From Flavobacterium psychrophilum (lineage in GTDB: Bacteria > Bacteroidota > Bacteroidia > Flavobacteriales > Flavobacteriaceae), in contig CAMBHH010000177.1 in NCBI GenBank assembly GCA_945866505.1, positions 1 to 7,083 on the forward strand: 7,083 bases of DNA, read 5' to 3'. The position numbers were made by a program, and so were the translations under genes. This document shows positions 1-6,000 of this stretch, piece after piece; positions within the stretch are counted from its first letter, which is position 1, and each line of letters opens with the position of its first letter. The notes under the pieces are model-generated. The model did no database searches. It saw nothing but the letters and a program-made list of their open reading frames with translations, and had not been told where the DNA came from.

Positions 1-135
1 GTTGCAAGAGGTATCAATGCTGATAATTTAACTGCCGTAGGTTTAGGTGAAACAAAACCAGTTGCCACAAACAAAACTAAAGCAGGAAAGGCTAAAAATA
101 GAAGAACCGAAGTGAAACAAACAGGTTCTAAATAA
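1..135 (+). CDS. OmpA-family outer-membrane/peptidoglycan-binding protein, C-terminal end (partial)
   Basis: An open frame enters from the left edge and ends at TAA (133-135), giving the last 44 residues of a protein. The segment reads NADNLTAVGLGETKPVA, then a short Lys/Thr-rich stretch, then AKNRRTEV. This is the usual end of an OmpA/MotB-like domain: the G-x-G-E-x-x-P turn, the A/G-K-N-R-R motif, and a final beta strand. In this family the domain binds peptidoglycan in the periplasm, and the Arg of the NRR motif contacts diaminopimelate. The rest of the protein lies outside the window, so its N-terminal half (beta barrel, lipoprotein or TPR type) cannot be told. It converges with dinB and shares the hairpin at 165-196 as terminator. 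The domain call is sure; the specific protein is not. Confidence 0.85.
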   Translation, partial: VARGINADNLTAVGLGETKPVATNKTKAGKAKNRRTEVKQTGSK

Positions 136-164
136 GAACGTAAATTGTACTTTACTTTTGAATA

Positions 165-196
165 AAATAAACCACGCTTTCGGGCGTGGTTTATTT
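165..196. terminator. Bidirectional rho-independent terminator between the OmpA-family gene and dinB
   Basis: A perfect 13-bp inverted repeat (165-177 and 184-196) closes a 6-base loop, TTTCGG. The core is ACCACGC/GCGTGGT, and the outer part is A/T (AAATAA / TTATTT), so each strand supplies its own U-rich 3' side. It lies 29 bp after the OmpA-family stop codon and 1 bp from the dinB stop codon, which suits termination of both convergent transcripts. Confidence 0.88.
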
Positions 197-197
197 G

Positions 198-1280
198 TTA
201 AAAATCAAATTTCGACTGCACTACAACTGTCTTTTTTTCTTCTGTATTTAAATTACTTAAAGATATCCCCAGCAATCTGACAGAATCTTTCATTCTTTCC
301 TGATATAAAAGTTCCTTCACTGTTTCTAAAATCAATCCTTTGTCGGATATAAAATAGGGCAAGGTTTTACTTCGGGTTTGTTGGGTGAAATCACTGTATT
401 TAATTTTTAAAGTAACCGTCTTTCCAGCGATATCGTGTTTTTTTAATCTTTTTTCTAATGAACAAGCTATCTTTTCCAACTGTTCCAACATAAAAATTTC
501 TGAAGATAAATTCACATCAAAAGTGTGTTCAGCGGCCACAGATCTTGTAATTCTATCCGATTTTACTTCACTGTTGTGAATACCTCGAACCACATTATAA
601 TAGAAATTTCCCGATTTCCCAAAATGCTTTTCCAGAAATTCTAGTGATTTACTTTTAAGTTCCAATCCAGTAAAAATTCCCAATTGGTACATTTTTTCGG
701 TGGTGACTTTACCCACTCCATAAAATTTTCGAATGGGCAACACTTCTAAAAAAGCAAGCACATCATCTGGACTTACCGTTTTTTGACCATTGGGTTTGTT
801 ATAATCACTAGCTATCTTCGCTACAAATTTATTGACAGAAATCCCTGCCGAAGCCGTTAAACCCACTTCGTTGAGAATTCGTAATCGGATTTCTTGTGCC
901 AATAAAGTGGCGCTTGGATTTCCTTTTTTGTTTATAGTAACATCAAGATAAGCTTCGTCAAGCGAAAGTGGTTCTACCAAATCGGTGTATTCCTGAAATA
1001 TCTTCTGAATTTTATTGGAGATTTCTTTATAGCGATCGAATCTTGGTCGTACAAAAATTAAGTCGGGGCAATTTTTTTTGGCCAAAACTCCGCTAATGGC
1101 ACTTCGAACTCCAAATTTTCTAGCTTCATAACTTGCTGCTGCAACAACTCCCCGATTTTCGGCTCCGCCAACAGCAATTGGTTTTCCTCGTAAAGCAGGA
1201 TTATCCATTTGCTCTACCGAAGCAAAAAAAGCGTCCATATCGATGTGTATGATTTTTCTATTTAGAATGGTTTCTGGCAT
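198..1280 (-). CDS. dinB: DNA polymerase IV (Y-family translesion polymerase)
   Basis: This gene encodes a 360-residue protein, close to the 351 residues of E. coli Pol IV. The palm starts with HIDMDAFFASVEQ: D14 is the first catalytic metal ligand and F19 matches the steric-gate position of Pol IV. SLDEAYLD follows, with the catalytic pair D108/E109. ASAGISVNKFVAKIAS (about 143-158) and KPNGQ are typical of the family. A thumb helix-hairpin-helix is visible at YGVGKVTTEKMYQLGI (about 187-202), and the little-finger domain covers about 240-345. The C-terminal QSKFDF may be a degenerate beta-clamp-binding peptide. The enzyme extends primers past damaged template bases and is error-prone. The ATG at 1278-1280 has no Shine-Dalgarno sequence; a TAnnTTTG box lies immediately upstream. 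It is transcribed divergently from the CYTH gene. No imuB, dnaE2 or LexA-like gene is adjacent. Confidence 0.97.
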   Translation of the reverse strand: MPETILNRKIIHIDMDAFFASVEQMDNPALRGKPIAVGGAENRGVVAAASYEARKFGVRSAISGVLAKKNCPDLIFVRPRFDRYKEISNKIQKIFQEYTDLVEPLSLDEAYLDVTINKKGNPSATLLAQEIRLRILNEVGLTASAGISVNKFVAKIASDYNKPNGQKTVSPDDVLAFLEVLPIRKFYGVGKVTTEKMYQLGIFTGLELKSKSLEFLEKHFGKSGNFYYNVVRGIHNSEVKSDRITRSVAAEHTFDVNLSSEIFMLEQLEKIACSLEKRLKKHDIAGKTVTLKIKYSDFTQQTRSKTLPYFISDKGLILETVKELLYQERMKDSVRLLGISLSNLNTEEKKTVVVQSKFDF

Positions 1281-1284
1281 AAAG

Positions 1285-1319
1285 CAAATTTATAAATTTA
1301 TTACACAGAGTTTCACAAA
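1285..1319 (-). promoter_or_regulatory. Candidate Bacteroidota-type promoter of dinB
   Basis: On the minus strand, TAAATTTG (1292 down to 1285) matches the Bacteroidota -7 consensus TAnnTTTG exactly. A TTTG (1319 down to 1316) lies 23 bp upstream as a possible -33 element, at the long end of the usual spacing. The -7 box ends only 4 bases before the ATG, so the transcript would start at or very near the start codon. This is a motif match only, with no experimental support. Confidence 0.4.
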
Positions 1320-1347
1320 GAGACCATAGAGATTCACGGAGAATTTG

Positions 1348-1355
1348 TAAATTTG
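1348..1355 (+). promoter_or_regulatory. Possible -7 box for the CYTH gene
   Basis: TAAATTTG on the plus strand matches TAnnTTTG, but no TTTG is found 17-23 bp upstream. If used, it would give a leader of about 80 nt before the ATG at 1440. That leader would contain a small hairpin (1382-1405, GGTAA/TTACC core). Only a weak call is possible, because the same box also forms one arm of the inverted pair around the phased repeat. Confidence 0.25.
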
Positions 1356-1439
1356 AAAGGAAAAAATTAAGAAATAAAACTAGGGTAACTTCAAAAGATT
1401 ACCTTGCTTCCTACCTCGCAACCCCTGAAAATAAACAAA

Positions 1440-1907
1440 ATGTTTGAAATAGAAAGAAAATTTCTCGTAAACTCTAATGACTTCAAAACTGAAGCATTTA
1501 CTCAAAACCGTATTGCACAGGGTTATTTGAGTTCTGTTCCGGGAAGAACAGTTAGAGTTAGGATAAAAGGCAATAAGGGATTCTTGACCATAAAAGGAGC
1601 CTCAAATGAGTCGGGCTTGTCGCGTTTTGAATGGGAAAAGGAAATTCCTCTCGATGAAGCTACAGCATTGTTAAAACTATGCGAAGAAGGCATTATAGAT
1701 AAAACCCGTTTTGAAGTAAACAAAGGGAATCATGTTTTTGAAATTGACGAATTTTATGGCGAAAACCAAGGCTTAATTATTGCAGAAATTGAATTGAATT
1801 CAGAAGCCGAAGTTTTCCTAAAACCAACATGGCTTGGAAAAGAAGTGACTAACGACCCTAGATATTATAATTCTTATCTAAGTAAGAATCCTTATAAAAA
1901 ATGGTAA
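1440..1907 (+). CDS. CYTH-domain protein (triphosphate tunnel metalloenzyme family)
   Basis: This gene encodes a 155-residue single-domain protein, the size of short bacterial CYTH/TTM enzymes. The diagnostic ExExK motif is at the extreme N-terminus (E3, E5, K7 in MFEIERKFLV), which is why I chose the ATG at 1440 over an in-frame TTG at 1404. Charged strands that would line an eight-stranded tunnel follow: TVRVRI (R39, R41), TIKG (K52), FEWEKEIP (E64, E66), DKTR (K88, R90), FEIDEF (D103) and IIAEIEL (E116, E118). The C-terminus has NDPRYYNSYL. Family members hydrolyse triphosphates such as inorganic tripolyphosphate or thiamine triphosphate with Mg or Mn; some are class IV adenylate cyclases. 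For short bacterial forms tripolyphosphatase is a likely activity, but the substrate is inferred. The protein is probably cytoplasmic, with no signal peptide. It is convergent with rlpA. Confidence 0.93.
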   Translation: MFEIERKFLVNSNDFKTEAFTQNRIAQGYLSSVPGRTVRVRIKGNKGFLTIKGASNESGLSRFEWEKEIPLDEATALLKLCEEGIIDKTRFEVNKGNHVFEIDEFYGENQGLIIAEIELNSEAEVFLKPTWLGKEVTNDPRYYNSYLSKNPYKKW

Positions 1908-1918
1908 GGATTATTTTT
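1887..1918 (+). terminator. Terminator hairpin spanning the CYTH and rlpA stop codons
   Basis: A perfect 8-bp stem, AATCCTTA (1887-1894) with TAAGGATT (1905-1912), closes a 10-base loop and is followed by ATTTTTG. On the plus strand this is a plausible intrinsic terminator for the CYTH gene. The ascending arm is inside the CYTH coding sequence, and the descending arm begins with its TAA stop and runs into the rlpA stop. The minus-strand side has no T-run, so it should mainly stop plus-strand transcripts. Confidence 0.6.
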
Positions 1919-2498
1919 GAAGCACTTCCATCGTAACGGTCATTTTTCCAGAAGATTTATTGCCTGTAATTTCCATAAAAGCGCGCTTGGAAAGATCGAT
2001 TTCCCTGGATCGCACAAAAGGACCTCTGTCTGTCACTTCAACAATAACAGATTTTCCATTAGCTTCATTTGTGACTTTTACTATAGTTCCAAAGGGAAGT
2101 TTTTTGTGTGCAGCGGAATATTTGTTTTTATCGTACTTTTTTCCGCTTGCTGTTTTATGATTGTGGAATTTATCTGCATAATAGGAAGCGTGAGCTGCTT
2201 TTTTAAAGAGTTTAAACTTTCCGGCTCCAATAAACAAACTATCTATTTCAACTTCTTGTTGATCAAATAACGGGCTGCTTGTCTTTATTGAATCTGTAAC
2301 TAATAATTTGTCGTTTTTTGTATTTGTCGTTTTACTTTTGGTTATGCTGTCCTTTTGCTTTGTAGCCTTATTTTTAACTTTATTCGAAGTTTGTGCATTT
2401 GCAATGCCAAAAAAAGCAATAGTCATAAAAAGTGTCAGTGCTTTTTTAGCCCAGATTATAAAATAACTATTTTGGTGTTTTTTACTTTTCGATTGCAT
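1911..2498 (-). CDS. rlpA: RlpA-like double-psi beta-barrel protein, putative septal lytic transglycosylase
   Basis: From the ATG at 2496-2498 the protein has 195 residues; an upstream in-frame TTG at 2528 would add ten but is less likely. The order is a basic N-region (1-19), a hydrophobic signal core LTLFMTIAFFGIANA with likely cleavage after ANA (about 35), a Lys/Thr/Ser-rich linker (about 36-75), and a C-terminal RlpA double-psi beta-barrel (about 103-194). Hallmarks are ASYYADKFHNHKTASGKKYD, AAHKKLPFGTIVKVTN, NGKSVIVEVTDRGPF and REIDLS. H131 and D157 match the His and Asp needed for lytic transglycosylase activity in Pseudomonas RlpA. There is no lipobox cysteine and no C-terminal SPOR domain, so a soluble periplasmic protein is expected. 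In the characterised family it cleaves denuded glycan strands at division sites; whether this one does is inferred. Confidence 0.9.
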   Translation of the reverse strand: MQSKSKKHQNSYFIIWAKKALTLFMTIAFFGIANAQTSNKVKNKATKQKDSITKSKTTNTKNDKLLVTDSIKTSSPLFDQQEVEIDSLFIGAGKFKLFKKAAHASYYADKFHNHKTASGKKYDKNKYSAAHKKLPFGTIVKVTNEANGKSVIVEVTDRGPFVRSREIDLSKRAFMEITGNKSSGKMTVTMEVLQK

Positions 2499-2543
2499 AA
2501 TAAACTTGTAGTTAACTCCATTTAGCAAAAACCATGCCTATGT

Positions 2544-2565
2544 AAAAAAATCCTGTTCAGGACTT
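2544..2565 (-). terminator. Rho-independent terminator of the four-helix membrane-protein gene
   Basis: Read on the minus strand, AAGTCCT-GAAC-AGGATTT forms a 7-bp stem (one G-U pair) with a GAAC tetraloop (2548-2565), followed directly by a run of Ts (2550 down to 2544). It begins 7 bases after the stop codon at 2572-2574 and separates this gene from rlpA downstream. Confidence 0.75.
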
Positions 2566-2571
2566 TTACTA

Positions 2572-2997
2572 TTAGTTGAACCAAGATCCCCAAGGAATTT
2601 TACTCAAAATAAGAACCAATCCCAAACCATAATATATAGAAAATGTTTTGAACTTTGATTCGCTTGTAATTAGTTTCTTGTGCTTCATCCAGCCAATAGT
2701 GATTAGAGTAATCCCAATTAAATTAATTAATGGATGTTCTAATGAAGTTAGTCTTACCGCTGCATCTTTCATTTGTCCTAATGAAGAAAATCCTAAAGGC
2801 GAAACAAAATAAACAATGAATCCGATTAATAATTGACTGTGTATTGCTGCTAAAGCAAATAATGCAATTTTTCGACTTTTATCTGTAAACTCTTTTTTTG
2901 AAAATAGACCGATAAATGAATTTACAACCGCAATTACTAATAATAGAAACGCTATATAAGCCCAACCTGAATGCAATTTTTGAAAAATTTCGTACAT
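2572..2997 (-). CDS. Small four-helix integral membrane protein of unknown function (cytochrome b-like histidine pattern)
   Basis: This gene encodes a 141-residue hydrophobic protein with four likely membrane helices at about 11-31, 44-66, 88-104 and 117-133. There is no cleavable signal, and the loops are short and partly basic (KKEFTDKSRK at 34-43, KHKK at 105-108). Histidines sit at helix ends or inside helices: H9 before helix 1, H53 within helix 2 (AIHSQLLIGF), H88 at the start of helix 3 (LEHPLIN) and H106 just after it. From memory, similar Bacteroidota proteins are sometimes labelled 'cytochrome b' or, mistakenly, as a ribosomal protein; I know of no experimental function. Haem binding is possible from the histidine pattern but unproven. 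It has its own terminator and a TATATTTG box upstream, and lies between rlpA and the receptor gene as a separate unit. The ATG at 2995-2997 is the natural start. Confidence 0.85.
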   Translation of the reverse strand: MYEIFQKLHSGWAYIAFLLLVIAVVNSFIGLFSKKEFTDKSRKIALFALAAIHSQLLIGFIVYFVSPLGFSSLGQMKDAAVRLTSLEHPLINLIGITLITIGWMKHKKLITSESKFKTFSIYYGLGLVLILSKIPWGSWFN

Positions 2998-3017
2998 AAA
3001 TATGTTTTTATTTTTAA

Positions 3018-3025
3018 CAAATATA
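3018..3025 (-). promoter_or_regulatory. Candidate -7 promoter box of the four-helix membrane-protein gene
   Basis: TATATTTG on the minus strand matches the Bacteroidota -7 consensus TAnnTTTG. It lies 20 bp before the ATG at 2997, a normal position for a short leader. No clear -33 TTTG is found 17-23 bp further up; that stretch is the T-run of the preceding terminator. Confidence 0.42.
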
Positions 3026-3030
3026 AAAAA

Positions 3031-3072
3031 AAAGTATAAAAAAACCTCATCTTGACAAAATCAAGTGAGGTT
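3031..3072 (-). terminator. Rho-independent terminator of the Oar-like receptor gene
   Basis: On the minus strand AACCTCACTTGA (3072-3061) pairs with TCAAGATGAGGTT (3055-3043) with one bulged base and a 5-base loop, forming a stem of about 12 bp. A strong T-run follows (within 3043-3031). It lies 25 bp after the stop codon at 3098 and isolates this gene from the membrane-protein gene. Confidence 0.88.
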
Positions 3073-3097
3073 CTTTGTAAAAATTAATTTTTGAAGA

Positions 3098-6000
3098 CTA
3101 TTTTCCGAATATGTATCTCAATGAAATTTGTGCTTGCCAAACATCAAATACGGACGCGTTCTTCTGAAAAGTATCTTTTATAAGATATCTTGTTCCATCA
3201 GCATCTGTTTGTGTCGCCAATTGATAAAAAGGCACGTTTGCTGTAGTGGTTCTGTAACTCAAAACGTTTCTGTTAGTAACTCGTTGAGAAACTCCCCAAT
3301 CTTTATTTACCAAATTTGTAAAATTCAAAATATCGGCACGTATTTGGAAATTATTTTGTTTGCCTCCAATTTTAACAAATACATCTTGCGTAACCGAAAG
3401 ATCAAGTCTGTGCAGCATAGGAAGAACGTGAGCGTTTCTTTCTGCATATTGCCCTCTTCTATTAGACAAATAGGAGTCTTGGTTGATGTAATCATCAAAA
3501 GCTTTTTGTTGCTGTGCTTCTGTGTAAATTGTTGTTACTCCATTACTAACCACTGTTAAAGGCTGAAAACGAACTTCACTGGCAGATTTCGGCACATAAA
3601 TCAAGTCATTAAATGAAACCCTGTCTCCATTCATATCTCCATTATAAGTGTAAGTAAATGTTCCTGCTTGTTCTCCAATATAACCTAGATTAAATGAAGT
3701 TGACCCACCATATTTTTGGCCATAATTGATTTTATATCCAAGAACACCAACTATTCTATGAGGTGTGTTATTATCCGCATTAGCTAAAGACAAATCATTA
3801 TTCCCATTGATTGACCTTGCATTTGTCCAAGAACCAGAGGCTATGGATCCTGCTGACATTAAATCTGTAGCACCTGAATGAGTATAAGCAATCGAACCCC
3901 ACAATCCATTTTTATATGGGTATTCTAATTTAAAAGTAGTAGAATAAAAATACCCCTTGTTCGTATTAGCTAAAACAATAGCATTTGAAACATTGTCATT
4001 TACACGAACACCAATGTCAGTACCTGCAAATCTTGGTCTAATATCTGTACCTATAAACGCCCCTGTAGGTTTATCTAAATTTGCGTTGTAATAATACATT
4101 GCATTGATGTTTTTGCTGTAAAGTCCTTCAATAGTACCCACAAAACCAAAAGGTAATTTTTGATCCACTGCAATATTTGTTTTCAAAGATTGAGGAAATT
4201 TAAAATCTCTGTCTGTAAAGGCAAGATCCACTTGTGTAGGCAACGTAGCAACAGCTGGTGTGAAATAATCTTGTGGATTCGGTGTAAATCCGTAACCTCC
4301 AGTAGCTAAAGCTGCTCCACTTACATCTATAAACCCTGTCAAAACTCCATTATTTCCAATCGCATTTGATAAAAATACTGCTGGTGGTCTTCCTGTGAAA
4401 ATTCCGCTACCTCCACGAATTTGAGTTGTAGCCTCTCCGGTAACATCTAAATTAAAACCAACTCTAGGTTCAAAAACCACTTGAGTTTTTGGCATTAAGC
4501 CTGTATTAAATTTTTCTCCGTTAGCAAAAGTCAAAGTGTTTACTAGAGGATTTTCAAGTGCGGTATCTGCAAATGATACCATTGTTGCACGCAAACCTGC
4601 AGTTATTCTTAAATTATCACTTACTTTAATCTCATCTTGTGCATACAAATCAAACTTATTATATTTCAAAACTTGCAATGGGTCTTCTCCGCCCGGTAAA
4701 GCTGAATATCTAAATTGAAAACGAGACGGTAGATTAGTTAAAGAGGGTTGATTTCCATTTGCGGCTGAAGTAGTAGCTGCGGCTGTAAAAGCGGCTAATG
4801 AATCAAATACATACACTCCATTGGATGCAGGATAAAAAAGGTTGTTAGAAATAAATCTTTCATAATTTGCTCCAAATACAAACGTATGTTTACCAAAACG
4901 ACCTGTAACGTTGTCTGTAAAATGTAAGGTTGAATAATCCAATAAATTTCCTGGAGTAAAAGGATCTAATCCTACCGAGATTAAAGTGGCCGCATTGGCA
5001 GACCCATTTCTTATATCTATTGTTGGGAACATTCCACCTCCTTGTAAACCTCTATTCTCTTCTTGTAAATCGTATCCTCCGATGAAAGTATTACTCCATC
5101 TATCTGAAAATTTACTATTTACTTCAAGTACAATTGATTTTGTATTATCTTCAATCACATATCCGCTATTTTTATATGACATAGCATTAACTTGTGCGGT
5201 TCTGTTTCCTAAACCAGCTGAATTAGAATTTGAAATTAATTGATCTGACGAAGAGTCGTGTTGTACATAACGCAAAGATACTTTGTGGTTATCATTAACA
5301 TTCCAATCTAATCTAGCTAAGAATTTAGTTGACTCACTCACTGAGTTAAAATTTTCCCAAGGACCAGTTACATAACCAAACTTGTCGAACATAAGTTTAG
5401 ATAAATCTGCCATTTGAGTATAAGTTGGCAAAGAAATTTGAGCACTAGGATTTGGAGACCCAGTTGAAGTCCAAGTTGTAGCTGGTCTTGTACCTTCTAT
5501 TGTTTCAAAATTTCCAAAAAAGAATAATTTGTTTTTGATGATTGGTGCACCAAGTCTAGCTCCCCAAATTTTTTCATCGAATACCCCTGGCGCTATTCTA
5601 ACATCCCCAGCATCTGTTCCAATAAAATTTTTCTTGTAACTACGAAATGAATGATAAGCAGATCCTTCTATTTCATTTGTTCCGCTTCTAGTTACTGCAT
5701 TTATTCCTGAACCTGTAAAACCTGATTGACGAACGTCATAAGGTGCAATATTTACTTGCAATTGCTCAATAGCATCAAGAGAAATAGCTGTTGAACCAGT
5801 TCTTCCTCCAGCTTGCGAGTCAGAACCTAATCCAAATCCATTATTAAAAACCGACCCGTCTATTGTAAAATTATTAGCTCGTGAATCTTGACCTCCAAAA
5901 GAGCCATTAGTTCCTGCATAAGGACTATACTTAGTAACAGAATTAATTGATCTAGATCCTAGTACAGGAATTGCGTTAATTTGTCTTTCAGAAAATTGTG

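Larger units (their letters stand above)
1285..1355. repeat. Phased CACnGAG-type short repeat bracketed by inverted TAAATTTG boxes
   Basis: Four degenerate heptamers lie in tandem: CACAGAG (1304-1310), CACAAAG (1314-1320), CATAGAG (1325-1331) and CACGGAG (1335-1341). Their starts are 10, 11 and 10 bp apart, which is one helical turn each. The block is bracketed by an inverted pair: CAAATTTATAA (1285-1295) and TTGTAAATTTG (1345-1355), matching at 10 of 11 positions. From memory, I associate similar CAC(A/G)GAG-rich intergenic arrays with Flavobacteria. Whether this is a decayed mobile repeat, a protein-binding array or a simple-sequence remnant cannot be decided here. Confidence 0.55.

Noticed and set aside
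385..579. Plus-strand 64-codon frame within dinB and minus-strand frame 1523-1723 within the CYTH gene
   Set aside because: Both are covered by genes with clear family motifs on the other strand; no evidence of independent coding.
1285..1355. CRISPR array
   Set aside because: Units are 7 bp at 10-11 bp spacing, degenerate, with no 25-35 bp repeats or unique spacers.
1281..1439. LexA/SOS box upstream of dinB
   Set aside because: I see no good palindromic SOS-type box; the only strong features are the phased heptamers and the TAAATTTG pair.
1917..2270. Plus-strand open frames inside the rlpA region (also 1960-2160)
   Set aside because: They are fully antisense to a well-supported RlpA gene, have Cys/Phe-rich compositions typical of shadow frames, and show no recognisable domain.
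3128..3559. 143-codon plus-strand open frame antisense to the receptor gene (and shorter ones at 4536-4718 and 4986-5243)
   Set aside because: These are antisense to continuous receptor coding sequence, have implausible composition and no motifs; treated as chance frames.
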